Source of the DNA: Rhodococcus sp. OK302
GTDB lineage: Bacteria > Actinomycetota > Actinomycetes > Mycobacteriales > Mycobacteriaceae
Assembly: GCF_002245895.1 (NCBI RefSeq)
Contig: NZ_NPJZ01000001.1
Location: 3,136,501 to 3,200,500, forward strand
DNA: 64,000 nucleotides
Reading direction: 5' to 3'
Both the position numbers and the translations under genes were made by a program. Below, in pieces: positions 9,923 to 17,882 of this stretch. The notes under the pieces are model-generated. The model did no database searches, was not told where the DNA came from, and saw nothing but the letters and a program-made list of their open reading frames with translations. Each line of letters starts with the position of its first letter. Position 1 is the first letter of the stretch.

Positions 9923-9970
9923 CACTGTGCGCCTTTATTAACCGCCGGCGGTTAATAAAGGCGCACAGTT
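9923..9970. repeat. 46-bp perfect intergenic palindrome, copy 1
   Basis: Bases 9924-9946 and 9947-9969 are exact reverse complements (23 bp per arm) with no spacer. The arm opens with ACTGTGCGCCTTTATTAACC. A second, less perfect copy with the same outer arms lies at 52702-52745. There is no T-run outside the stem, so it is not a classic terminator, though it sits just after serA and ahead of leuB. Confidence 0.9.
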
Positions 9971-9989
9971 CTACAGATATGAGGATTCA

Positions 9990-11003
9990 ATGAAGCTTGC
10001 GGTCATTCCCGGTGACGGAATCGGTGTCGAGGTCACAGCTGAAGCGCTCAAGGTGCTCGGCAAGTTGGTCCCCGATCTGGAGACCACCGAATACGATCTT
10101 GGTGCTCAGCGCTATAACGCCACCGGTGAACTGCTGCCGGCAGACGAGCTCGATCAGATTCGTCAGCACGACGCGATCCTGTTGGGCGCCATCGGCGATC
10201 CGCGGATCGTCGCGCCGGGCATCCTCGAGCGTGGACTGCTGCTCAACATGCGTTTCCAGCTCGATCATCACGTGAATCTCCGTCCGGCACAGCAGTACCC
10301 GGGATCCACGTCGCCGCTCGCTGCGCAGCCGGAGATCAACTTCGTCGTGGTTCGTGAAGGCACCGAAGGCCCGTACACCGGCAACGGTGGAGCGATCCGC
10401 GTCGGCACCGATCACGAAATCGCCACCGAGGTCTCGATCAACACGTGGTTCGGCGCCGAACGCGTCGTGCGTTACGCATTTGCGTTGGCGCAGACTCGGT
10501 CCAAGCACCTCACGCTGATCCACAAGACCAACGTGCTCTCCAACGCCGGAGCTATCTGGACCCGTGCAATGGAGACCGTCGGCGCGGAGTACCCGGATGT
10601 CGAGACCGCGTACTGCCACATCGACGCCGCCACCATCTACATGGTCACCGACCCGTCGCGCTTCGACGTCATCGTCACGGACAACCTGTTCGGTGACATC
10701 ATCACCGACCTCGCCGGCGCTGTGACCGGTGGAATCGGTTTGGCCGCAAGCGGAAACATCGACGCGTCGGGCACCAATCCGTCGATGTTCGAGCCTGTGC
10801 ACGGCAGTGCTCCGGACATCGCCGGCAAGGGAATTGCAGATCCGACGGCAGCGATCCTGTCGGCTGCACTCCTTCTGCGTCATCTAGGCCGCGAGGCCGA
10901 CGCTGCTCGGGTCGAGGCTGTTGTTGCCGCTGACCTGGCTTCGCGCGGGGACGGTCCCATCTCCACGACGGAGATCGGCGACCGGATCACCGCAGCACTG
11001 TAG
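9990..11003 (+). CDS. leuB: 3-isopropylmalate dehydrogenase
   Basis: Oxidative decarboxylation of 3-isopropylmalate with NAD, third step of leucine synthesis. The 337-residue length fits the compact actinobacterial form. Visible motifs are [19 protein letters not shown] at the N-terminus, [20 protein letters not shown] for substrate arginines, and the metal/substrate loop [16 protein letters not shown] near residue 228. The ATG at 9990 follows GAGGA. Its partners leuC and leuD are 8 kb downstream, beyond the inserted alkB region and gltX. A hairpin at 11015-11064 follows. Confidence 0.97.
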   Translation: MKLAVIPGDGIGVEVTAEALKVLGKLVPDLETTEYDLGAQRYNATGELLPADELDQIRQHDAILLGAIGDPRIVAPGILERGLLLNMRFQLDHHVNLRPAQQYPGSTSPLAAQPEINFVVVREGTEGPYTGNGGAIRVGTDHEIATEVSINTWFGAERVVRYAFALAQTRSKHLTLIHKTNVLSNAGAIWTRAMETVGAEYPDVETAYCHIDAATIYMVTDPSRFDVIVTDNLFGDIITDLAGAVTGGIGLAASGNIDASGTNPSMFEPVHGSAPDIAGKGIADPTAAILSAALLLRHLGREADAARVEAVVAADLASRGDGPISTTEIGDRITAAL

Positions 11004-11014
11004 AGATTCGTTGT

Positions 11015-11064
11015 ACGACTCTTCACGCGCGCAGGCCTTACGGCTTGTGCGCGTGAAGTCGTTT
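11015..11064 (+). terminator. Terminator after leuB
   Basis: Left arm ACGACT plus CTTCACGCGC pairs with GCGCGTGAAGTCGT on the right (two bases bulged), around a GGCC-rich tip, followed by a short T-rich stretch. It separates leuB from the next gene, whose promoter begins right after it. Confidence 0.72.
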
Positions 11065-11076
11065 GCGCGGTCCCGA

Positions 11077-11082
11077 TAGACT
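11077..11082 (+). promoter_or_regulatory. -10 element for a leaderless start
   Basis: TAGACT ends 7 bases before the ATG at 11090, and no ribosome site is present. Transcription would start at the A of the start codon. Confidence 0.55.
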
Positions 11083-11089
11083 TGCACCC

Positions 11090-11863
11090 ATGCGTCTTGG
11101 TCGAATTGCCAGTCCCGATGGTGTTGCGTTTGTCAGTATCGAAGGTGACGAGGATGCCCTCGTTGCCAAGGAAATTGCCGAGCACCCCTTCGGGAATCCC
11201 ACCTTTACAGGCCGTAGTTGGCCACTAGCCGATGTGCGTCTTCTCGCGCCGATCCTTGCCAGCAAGGTGATCTGTATCGGCAAGAATTATGCGGATCATG
11301 TTGCCGAGATGGGCGGCGAGGCACCGGCCGATCCGGTGATCTTCCTCAAGCCGAATACCTCCATCGTGGGTCCGGGTGCGCCAATTGTATTGCCGCCCAG
11401 CTCAACCGAAGTGCATTACGAGGGTGAGCTCGCCATCGTCATCGGTCAGCCGTGCAAGGATGTTCCGGCTGCCAAGGCATTGAGCGTCGTCCTCGGTTAC
11501 ACCGTTGCCAATGACGTGTCGGCGCGCGATCACCAGCGTCATGACGGTCAGTGGACCCGAGCGAAGGGGCATGACACGTTCTGCCCGCTCGGTCCGTGGA
11601 TCGAGACGGCGCTCGATCCGTCGGACCTCGATATCAAGACCGAGGTGAACGGTCAGGTGAAGCAGGACAGCAGCACTGCATTTTTGCTGCACGACATTCC
11701 CAAGATCATCGAATGGGTGTCTGCAGTGATGACACTGCTGCCGGGTGATGTCATTCTCACCGGTACTCCGGCAGGCGTCGGTCCGATCGTCGACGGTGAC
11801 TCCGTCTCGGTGACCGTCTCCGGTATCGGCACGTTGACCAACCCGGTTATCGCCAAGCGCTGA
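11090..11863 (+). CDS. Fumarylacetoacetate hydrolase family protein
   Basis: A 257-residue member of the FAH superfamily, homologous in position and sequence to mycobacterial Rv2993c. The catalytic fold is marked by KVICIGKNYADHVAEMGGEA near residue 64, the metal-binding EVHYEGELAIVIG and NDVSARDHQR, and the C-terminal LLPGDVILTGTPAGVG. Relatives act on 2-hydroxyhepta-2,4-diene-1,7-dioate, acylpyruvates or oxaloacetate; the substrate here cannot be told from sequence. The frame is open further up, but ATG 11090 is preferred because TAGACT lies exactly where a -10 box would for a leaderless message. It ends at a strong terminator. Confidence 0.88.
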   Translation: MRLGRIASPDGVAFVSIEGDEDALVAKEIAEHPFGNPTFTGRSWPLADVRLLAPILASKVICIGKNYADHVAEMGGEAPADPVIFLKPNTSIVGPGAPIVLPPSSTEVHYEGELAIVIGQPCKDVPAAKALSVVLGYTVANDVSARDHQRHDGQWTRAKGHDTFCPLGPWIETALDPSDLDIKTEVNGQVKQDSSTAFLLHDIPKIIEWVSAVMTLLPGDVILTGTPAGVGPIVDGDSVSVTVSGIGTLTNPVIAKR

Positions 11864-11877
11864 CGGCGCACGTTCAG

Positions 11878-11915
11878 AACGCTCGACCGGGGGATTCCCG
11901 GTCGAGCGTTTGTCG
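11878..11915 (+). terminator. Terminator after FAH-family gene
   Basis: AACGCTCGACCGGG and CCCGGTCGAGCGTT form a perfect 14-bp stem around a 5-base loop, followed by a short T-containing stretch. Confidence 0.85.
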
Positions 11916-12227
11916 TATCAGGGTGGTTTGTGTTCGCTAGTTCGGATAGCTGAAAAGTCGCTCGAGTCCGAATTGGCTACTCTTTCTTGATGTAGCACGC
12001 ATCACATCTTTGGTGGACGTTATTGAAATTTTAGATACCGACAAGGTGAGATAGTCACTTTACCTGCATCTTTAGGTTTAGTGATCTTCATATTGGTGAC
12101 GAGTCGGGCAATTTAACTGTTCGGTAACATGACTTCCAATTCTGTAACGTCTGCCCGTAGTCTGACCGATAGCTGGATTGATACCGGTGGGGTATTCGTG
12201 AAGTTTCGGAAATGGAGGCGGTGGCCA
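11916..12227. other. AT-richer intergenic region ahead of alkB
   Basis: About 310 bases, clearly richer in A/T than its surroundings. It must hold the alkB promoter, but several -10-like hexamers occur and none stands out. The coding frame is open upstream to an ATG at 12129, but without a ribosome site. No second gene is visible. Confidence 0.45.
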
Positions 12228-13412
12228 ATGGGTGCCTTTGCATCTGATCATCGAACTCGGTCACCGCGCCCGGCCAAGGCTGACGCGCCCGTGTGGCGGG
12301 ATAAAAAGCGCTATTTGTGGCCACTGGGTCTACTGGTGCCGTTGAGTCCGTTCGCGGCCTGGTTCCTCGTGGAGAAGTTGAGCCTGGGCTTGTTCTGGGC
12401 CGTCGGGGCGTGGTTGATCGTCATCGTCATTCCGCTCATCGACTTGCTGGCCGGCGAGGACGGAAACAGTCCGCCGGACGACAAGATTCCCGAGTTGCAA
12501 GAGGATCGCTTCTACCGCTGGTGCACGTACCTGTTCCTTCCGCTGCAGTTCATCGGGCTCGTGTTCGCGTGCTGGTGCTGGGTGAACTCGCCGATGGCAG
12601 CGGGGGAGAAGTTCGCCCTCGCCATGACCGTCGGAGTTGTTGCCGGCGTCGGCATCAACGCGGCACATGAGATGGGTCACAAGAGTCAGAAGCTCGAGAA
12701 GTGGCTCGCAAAGATCGCGCTGGCCCAGTCCTTCTACGGGCATTTCTACGTCGAGCACAATCACGGGCATCACGTCCGGGTGGCAACCCCCGAAGACCCC
12801 GCGAGTTCGAGATACCGCGAGAATTTCTGGTTCTTCCTGCCGCGGAGCGTTTTCGGCGGTCTGCGCTCGGGTTGGCGGATCGAACGTGCCCGCCTCGAAC
12901 GGCAGGGTCTGCGGACCTGGACGTACAAGAACAACATCCTCAATGCCTGGGCGATGAGCGTGGTGCTGTTCGGCAGTCTCATCGCAGTCTTCGGCTGGGA
13001 GATCGCACCGTGGCTTGCCGTGCAGGCGGTCGCCGGATTCACCTTCCTCGAAACCGCGAACTATCTCGAGCACTACGGTCTGCTGCGCGGCAAACGCGAC
13101 GACGGTTCCTACGTTCGATGCTCGCCGGAAGACAGTTGGAACAGCGATCATGTGGTGAGCAACCTGTTCCTCTATCAGCTGCAGCGGCACAGTGATCACC
13201 ACGCGAATCCGCGTCTGCGCTATCAAAGCCTGCGCAGCGCCCCGGATGCGCCGCAGTTGCCCGCCGGATATGCCGTCATGATCGTCTGTGCCTGGGTGCC
13301 GCCGCTGTGGCGCATGATCATGGACAAGCGACTCCTTGCGTACTACGACGGCGACACGAGCCGTATGAACACCCTTCCCGGGAGGGCTCGAGGCGGCCGC
13401 GAATCGAGATAG
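12228..13412 (+). CDS. alkB: Alkane 1-monooxygenase (AlkB-type, membrane di-iron)
   Basis: Hydroxylates the terminal carbon of n-alkanes in the cytoplasmic membrane, using electrons from rubredoxin. The 394-residue protein has several hydrophobic segments and the full histidine set: HEMGHK near residue 146, EHNHGHH near 176, NYLEHYGL near 278 and LQRHSDHH near 319. I chose ATG 12228 because GGAGG at 12214-12218 precedes it; an upstream ATG at 12129 has no such site. No rubredoxin, rubredoxin reductase or TetR gene is adjacent, unlike the alkB1/alkB2 operons of this genus, so it resembles the orphan alkB3/alkB4 type and would need electron partners encoded elsewhere. Confidence 0.93.
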   Translation: MGAFASDHRTRSPRPAKADAPVWRDKKRYLWPLGLLVPLSPFAAWFLVEKLSLGLFWAVGAWLIVIVIPLIDLLAGEDGNSPPDDKIPELQEDRFYRWCTYLFLPLQFIGLVFACWCWVNSPMAAGEKFALAMTVGVVAGVGINAAHEMGHKSQKLEKWLAKIALAQSFYGHFYVEHNHGHHVRVATPEDPASSRYRENFWFFLPRSVFGGLRSGWRIERARLERQGLRTWTYKNNILNAWAMSVVLFGSLIAVFGWEIAPWLAVQAVAGFTFLETANYLEHYGLLRGKRDDGSYVRCSPEDSWNSDHVVSNLFLYQLQRHSDHHANPRLRYQSLRSAPDAPQLPAGYAVMIVCAWVPPLWRMIMDKRLLAYYDGDTSRMNTLPGRARGGRESR

Positions 13413-13475
13413 GTCGATCGGCGATCATCCAACTCGGGTGGTGCCAACGGCCGGTGTCACATCGAAGATCTGGGT

Positions 13476-14870
13476 ATGGCCCACACCAATTCGGTATCTG
13501 ACGCGTCCTACGAATTCATCGGCGGTTATCCGAGCTCTGCGACTACCGATCAAGCTCGCGACGACGCCTATCTGGCGCGTGCCCTTGTTGCCTATCGCTT
13601 CTGGTACCCGACCGTGTCGATCGAGGGAATCTTCAACGGCAACCGCGAAATTGGTTTCGACGACAACAAGGTGATGGGAATAGCTGCGACGACACCGCGG
13701 CAGGTGGGATTTACTCTCAACTCCGACACCCCTTACGGGGCTGCGGCGTTGGATCTTTCCGAAGGGCCGATGGTTGTCGAACTGCCGGCCGGTCCGTATA
13801 TCGGTCTCGTCGACGACCATAACCATCGATGGATCACCGATCTGGGCATACCCGGACCTGACCACGGTGCCGGAGGTAAATATGCAATTCTCCCGCCTGA
13901 CTACTCCGCGCCGGCGCCGATCGATCACCATGTCAGCCAGTCGAATTCCTACAAAGTGCTGCTAGCTGTCCGTGCTTTGCCGATCGGTGGAGACCTCGAC
14001 GCGGCCATCGCAGCCCTGAGCAGAGTGAAGATCTATCGACTCGGCACCGACAAGCTGGCCGATGTGGTCGACACCAGCACCCGATCGATGGACAGCTCCT
14101 GCCTGCGATGGGAAGACAACCTCGAATTCTGGCGGGTACTCCACGGGATCCTCGAGGAAGAACCCGTTGTCGAGGAGTTCCGGCCCATGCATGGTTTGCT
14201 CACGACGCTCGGTATCGGAAAACGAACCTCGTTCGCACCCGGAGAACACGAAGCCGCCCTGCTGGCGAGTGCCGCTCGACAAGGGCGCGATCAAATGCTG
14301 GTGACGGCGTTTGCCGGTACCCGCGCCGATCAAGTGGCCTGGAACGATCGGCATTGGGAATGGGTGGGCCTGGTCCCCGACAATGCAGACTTCGAGACAC
14401 CGGCGGGTATTGATCTCGAAGCTCGCGACCGGTGGTTCGTGCAGGCGATCGTGGCGTCTCCGGCGATGTTCAGGCGTGTCGAAGGCAGCGGATCGCTGTA
14501 TTGGCTCGCTGCGCGCGACAACAGTGGAACCTATCTGGACGGCGGCCGGGACTACACGCTCACCGTCCCGTTGCCGGTGCCGGCCAAACTGTTCTGGTCC
14601 GTGACAATTTACGACGCACAGACGCGTTCACAAGTGCAGACATCGCAGAACAAGGGAGCGCTCAGATCTCTGTTCGAGCTGTCCTCGGAGCAGAACTCCA
14701 CGGACGAGATCACTCTGCATTTCGGTCCGAACAAGCCGATGAACTCGGCGGATACCTGGTTGGAAACTGTTCCCGGTCGTGGATGGTTCGCGTATGTCCG
14801 TATCTACGGACCCGAAACGGCGGCATTCGACGGTAGCTGGCGCCCCGGAGACTTCACGCCGGCGCAATGA
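13476..14870 (+). CDS. DUF1254/DUF1214 domain protein
   Basis: A 464-residue protein with an N-terminal DUF1254 region (residues about 45-170: YRFWYPTVSIEGIFNG, GFTLNSDTPYGAAALDLSEG, GPYIGLVDDHNHRW) and a C-terminal DUF1214 region (about 350-455: LFWSVTIYDAQTRSQVQT, ITLHFGPNKP, GRGWFAYVRIYGP). No signal peptide is visible, although many relatives are exported. Function is unknown. It lies 63 bases after alkB on the same strand, so co-transcription is possible. Start ATG 13476 gives MAHTNSVSDASYEFIGGYPS; the site upstream is weak. With alkB it forms the insertion between the FAH-family gene and gltX. Confidence 0.85.
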   Translation: MAHTNSVSDASYEFIGGYPSSATTDQARDDAYLARALVAYRFWYPTVSIEGIFNGNREIGFDDNKVMGIAATTPRQVGFTLNSDTPYGAAALDLSEGPMVVELPAGPYIGLVDDHNHRWITDLGIPGPDHGAGGKYAILPPDYSAPAPIDHHVSQSNSYKVLLAVRALPIGGDLDAAIAALSRVKIYRLGTDKLADVVDTSTRSMDSSCLRWEDNLEFWRVLHGILEEEPVVEEFRPMHGLLTTLGIGKRTSFAPGEHEAALLASAARQGRDQMLVTAFAGTRADQVAWNDRHWEWVGLVPDNADFETPAGIDLEARDRWFVQAIVASPAMFRRVEGSGSLYWLAARDNSGTYLDGGRDYTLTVPLPVPAKLFWSVTIYDAQTRSQVQTSQNKGALRSLFELSSEQNSTDEITLHFGPNKPMNSADTWLETVPGRGWFAYVRIYGPETAAFDGSWRPGDFTPAQ

Positions 14871-14971
14871 ACCTTCCGGTCGCGAACGTTTGCGTAAGTC
14901 TTCGGGAAAACAAATGGCTGTCGGGACTAATCTGTACTACGACCATCCATCATCGCCGAGCCAAGTGAGCC

Positions 14972-16447
14972 ATGACCAACAGCGAAGTACGCGTCCGTTT
15001 CTGTCCGTCACCTACCGGAACCCCGCATGTGGGTCTGGTGCGCACTGCCCTGTTCAACTGGGCGTTCGCACGACACCACGGTGGAGCCTTCGTGTTCCGC
15101 ATCGAAGACACCGATGCCCAGCGAGACAGCGAAGAGTCCTATCAGGCAATCCTCGATGCCTTGCGTTGGCTCGGTCTGACCTGGGACGAGGGCCCGGAGG
15201 TCGGTGGGCCTCACGCTCCGTACCGCCAGTCGGAGCGTCGTGATCTGCATCTCGACGTCGTCGCAAAGCTGCGTGCAGCCGGTGAGGCCTACGAGTCGTT
15301 CTCGACCAACGAAGAGGTGGAAGCGCGGCACAAGGCGGCCGGACGCGACCCCAAACTCGGTTACGACAACTTCGATCGGGATCTCACCGACGAGCAGCGC
15401 GCGGCCTACATTGCCGAGGGTCGCCAGCCGGTAGTCCGTTTGCGAATGCCTGACCATGACCTGACGTGGAACGACCTGGTTCGCGGCGAGACCACGTTCA
15501 AGGCCGGAACCGTGCCGGACTTCGCGTTGACGCGCGGCAACGGCATTCCCCTCTACACACTGGTCAATCCTGTCGACGACGCATTGATGAAGATCACGCA
15601 CGTTCTGCGCGGCGAAGACCTCCTCTCGTCGACTCCGCGTCAGTTGGCTCTGTACGAGGCGATGATCCGGATCGGTGTCGCGGACTTCACCCCGTCCTTC
15701 GGTCACCTTCCCTTCGTCATGGGCCAGGGCAACAAGAAGCTCTCCAAGCGTGACCCCGAGTCCAACCTGTTCATTCATCGTGACCGCGGGTTCATTCCCG
15801 AGGGCTTGCTCAATTACCTGGCATTGCTGGGCTGGAGCATTGCCGATGACCACGACGTCTTCTCGATCGACGAGATGGTGGCGGCGTTCGACATCTCCAA
15901 GGTCAACTCCAATCCGGCTCGGTTCGACCAGAAGAAGGCCGACGCGATCAACGCCGAGCACATCCGGTTGCTCGAGCCGGCTGACTTCGCGGCCCGTCTG
16001 AAGTCGTTCCTGGTCGACCAGGGTCACATCGGCGACGACGTGAACGAAGCAACGTTCACGGTCGCCGCAGACCTCGTCCAGACCCGCATCGTGGTTCTGT
16101 CCGACGCGTGGGATCTGCTCAAGTTCCTGTTCGTCGACGAAGCGTCGTTCGAACTCGATCCGGCCGCGGCAGCAAAGAACTTGAAGGAAGATGCGGGTCC
16201 GGTCTTGGATGCGTCTATTGCCGCGCTCGAGGCGATCGAGTCGTGGACGACAGCTGCTGTCGAGGAAGCACTCAAGAAGGCGCTCATCGAGGATCTGGAG
16301 CTCAAACCGCGCAAGGCGTTCGCGCCGGTGCGGGTGGCGATCACCGGCTCTCACATCAGCCCTCCGCTCTACGAGTCGATGGAACTGCTCGGTCGTGACG
16401 TGTCTATCGCCCGTTTGCGCGCCGGTAGGGCAGCGGTAACCGCCTAA
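14972..16447 (+). CDS. gltX: Glutamyl-tRNA synthetase
   Basis: Charges tRNA-Glu and possibly, as in many actinobacteria, tRNA-Gln for later amidation. The 491 residues contain the class I signature in its GluRS form, [20 protein letters not shown] (residues 11-30), and the KMSKS equivalent [11 protein letters not shown] near 255. The C-terminal helical anticodon-binding domain follows ([44 protein letters not shown]). The ATG at 14972 follows a GAGC-type site. Two tRNA genes for its own substrates, Gln and Glu, lie directly downstream, a conserved arrangement in mycobacteria. Confidence 0.97.
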   Translation: MTNSEVRVRFCPSPTGTPHVGLVRTALFNWAFARHHGGAFVFRIEDTDAQRDSEESYQAILDALRWLGLTWDEGPEVGGPHAPYRQSERRDLHLDVVAKLRAAGEAYESFSTNEEVEARHKAAGRDPKLGYDNFDRDLTDEQRAAYIAEGRQPVVRLRMPDHDLTWNDLVRGETTFKAGTVPDFALTRGNGIPLYTLVNPVDDALMKITHVLRGEDLLSSTPRQLALYEAMIRIGVADFTPSFGHLPFVMGQGNKKLSKRDPESNLFIHRDRGFIPEGLLNYLALLGWSIADDHDVFSIDEMVAAFDISKVNSNPARFDQKKADAINAEHIRLLEPADFAARLKSFLVDQGHIGDDVNEATFTVAADLVQTRIVVLSDAWDLLKFLFVDEASFELDPAAAAKNLKEDAGPVLDASIAALEAIESWTTAAVEEALKKALIEDLELKPRKAFAPVRVAITGSHISPPLYESMELLGRDVSIARLRAGRAAVTA

Positions 16448-16455
16448 TTTGGGTG

Positions 16456-16548
16456 GTCTCCGGCCGAAAAAGGGTGAAAAAGTGGCTCTGACCATACGAT
16501 TTGGTGTTTGGGGCAGGGGTACTGGTAATCTTCTTTTCGGCCGGAGAC
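16456..16548. repeat. 15-bp perfect inverted repeat with 63-base loop
   Basis: GTCTCCGGCCGAAAA (16456-16470) is the exact reverse complement of 16534-16548. It lies between gltX and tRNA-Gln. The stem is G/C rich and would be stable in RNA. It could be a processing stem for the tRNA precursor, the fold of a small RNA, or an unusual terminator. Confidence 0.8.
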
Positions 16549-16628
16549 GAGCCGCCGAGCACAACAGCGAAGCGGAGCGAGCAAGGCCAAGCAAGACTGC
16601 AAGGCAGTAAGACAATGAAGTAATTCAT

Positions 16629-16700
16629 TGGGGTATGGTGTAATTGGCAACACAGCGGTTTCTGGTACCGCCATTCTAGGTTCGAGTCCTGGTACCCCAG
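16629..16700 (+). tRNA. tRNA-Gln (anticodon CTG)
   Basis: A cloverleaf can be drawn: acceptor TGGGGTA (16629-16635) with TACCCCA (16693-16699) and discriminator G; anticodon stem GCGGT/ACCGC around loop TTCTGGT, giving CTG at 16662-16664; T-loop with GGTTCGAGTCC. No CCA is encoded. The first pair is U-A, usual for bacterial tRNA-Gln. Confidence 0.93.
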
Positions 16701-16820
16701 CGAAAATCCGGTCGATTTTGCAGCCGGACTCAAGCAAGCTAGGCTTGCTGAGCTTCCACAGAACAGCCCGCAAGGTTGCTCTTGAAGTGCAAAGAATAAA
16801 GCATGCGTAAAGCGTGTCCT

Positions 16821-16893
16821 GGCCCCGTCGTCTAGCGGCCTAGGACGCCGCCCTCTCAAGGCGGTAGCGCGGGTTCGAATCCCGTCGGGGCTA
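16821..16893 (+). tRNA. tRNA-Glu (anticodon CTC)
   Basis: Acceptor GGCCCCG (16821-16827) pairs with CGGGGCT (16886-16892) with one G-U at the end; anticodon stem CCGCC/GGCGG around loop CTCTCAA gives CTC at 16855-16857; T-arm GGGTTCGAATCCC. No CCA is encoded. It follows tRNA-Gln by 120 bases and ends at a terminator hairpin. Confidence 0.93.
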
Positions 16894-16896
16894 CAA

Positions 16897-16935
16897 AAGA
16901 AAGACCCTCCAATCATTGATTGGAGGGTCTTTCTT
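16897..16935 (+). terminator. Terminator of the gltX-tRNA unit
   Basis: AAGAAAGACCCTCCAATCA pairs with the following TGATTGGAGGGTCTTTCTT with almost no loop, ending in a T-rich tail. Confidence 0.9.
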
Positions 16936-16958
16936 ATTGATACTGAAATCGAGTAAAA

Positions 16959-16994
16959 ACAATCACCCCAGCCGAATCCGGCTGGGGTGATTGT
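16959..16994 (-). terminator. Terminator of the DUF5302 gene
   Basis: ACAATCACCCCAGCCG and CGGCTGGGGTGATTGT form a 16-bp perfect stem with a 4-base loop. On the minus strand it is followed by five T, so it serves the minus-strand gene at 17040. Confidence 0.88.
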
Positions 16995-17039
16995 CATCTC
17001 ATACGTGTTTGTTCATCTCAGACGTATGGGGTGTGCGGC

Positions 17040-17237
17040 TTATCCGCTCTTGCGGCGGAATTCGCGCTTGTGGTCGGCGGAGCCGTGAGTGTTGTGGACT
17101 TTGGACTGACCGTCACGATGATCGGCCGACGTCGCATTGCCGTGGTTCTTGCGATCGAGTGCTTCGCGGAACTTGCGCTTGTTGGCCTCCGCTGGTGTTT
17201 CCGACTCCGGCGGGGTGCTGCTGTCCTGCTCGCTCAT
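17040..17237 (-). CDS. DUF5302 small basic protein
   Basis: A 65-residue hydrophilic protein with an acidic Ser/Pro/Glu start and a conserved basic body: NKRKFREALDRKNH, then DHRDGQSKVHNTHGSADHKR and a terminal EFRRKSG. This matches the actinobacterial DUF5302 family. Function unknown; the charge pattern would suit RNA or nucleoprotein binding, which is only a guess. ATG 17237 has AAGGAG 7 bases upstream. It may share a transcript with the PPOX gene on the same strand 50 bases upstream. Confidence 0.85.
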   Translation of the reverse strand: MSEQDSSTPPESETPAEANKRKFREALDRKNHGNATSADHRDGQSKVHNTHGSADHKREFRRKSG

Positions 17238-17286
17238 CTGTGTACTCCTTCGTTGCGGCCTGTTGGTGAAGCTTGGGGCCTGATGG

Positions 17287-17796
17287 TCAAGCTACGCCCT
17301 CATGGGCGGGAGCTGTAGACCCGGACAGCGGCATGGCCGGCATGCCGAGCTTGCGGTGATCCCACGACCGAGTGCGCGCGGGCACGAATCGCACCGCCAC
17401 ACGCTTGTGGAGCATGGCGTCGACAGCGGGGCGGAGATCCTCGGAATAGGGTCCGGTGTATCGCTCCCAGACACTGATACCCACGGCAAAAAGCGCCTCG
17501 GGGTCGTCGACGATTTCTCCGACGCCTTCCATCGAGACTCCGCGGAGGGTGTCGTAGGTGAGGCCGTCCTCGATCAGTATCGACATTCGGGAGTCGCGGC
17601 GAAGGTTTACAGCTTTCTGGGACTTCGCTTTTGTCTCGAACCAGATTTCGCCGTCCACGATCGCGAACCACATAGCGATGAGGTGAGGCATGCCGTCTGC
17701 GCTCAGCGTGGCCATCGTTGCGGTGCGGTTCTTTTCGACGAACTCCGAAATTTCGGAGTCTGTCATCGTGATCTGACTGCGCTGTTTCCCTGTCAT
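17287..17796 (-). CDS. PPOX-class flavin/F420-dependent oxidoreductase (Rv2991-like)
   Basis: A 169-residue split-barrel protein of the pyridoxamine-phosphate-oxidase-like class. The core reads EISEFVEKNRTATMATLSAD, then GMPHLIAMWFAIVDGEIWFE, KSQKAVNLRRDSRMSILIED and DTLRGVSMEGVGEIV, which matches my memory of mycobacterial Rv2991 nearly throughout. That family uses deazaflavin F420 or FAD to reduce unknown substrates. The ATG at 17796 gives MTGKQRSQITMTDSEISEFV and has a GAGGAG site some 15 bases upstream. The F420 biosynthesis gene fbiD is 8 kb away in the same window. Confidence 0.88.
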   Translation of the reverse strand: MTGKQRSQITMTDSEISEFVEKNRTATMATLSADGMPHLIAMWFAIVDGEIWFETKAKSQKAVNLRRDSRMSILIEDGLTYDTLRGVSMEGVGEIVDDPEALFAVGISVWERYTGPYSEDLRPAVDAMLHKRVAVRFVPARTRSWDHRKLGMPAMPLSGSTAPAHEGVA

Positions 17797-17882
17797 AACG
17801 GCGTAGCTCTCCTCGATCGTCGTTGGGAGGTGCGGTTCCTGAAGTCCTTACTGTGGCACGGATTACATGATTACGTGTCCGA

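Noticed and set aside
12129..12227. Extended N-terminus of AlkB from ATG 12129
   Set aside because: No ribosome site precedes it; GGAGG fits the ATG at 12228, and the extension has no resemblance to AlkB N-termini known to me.
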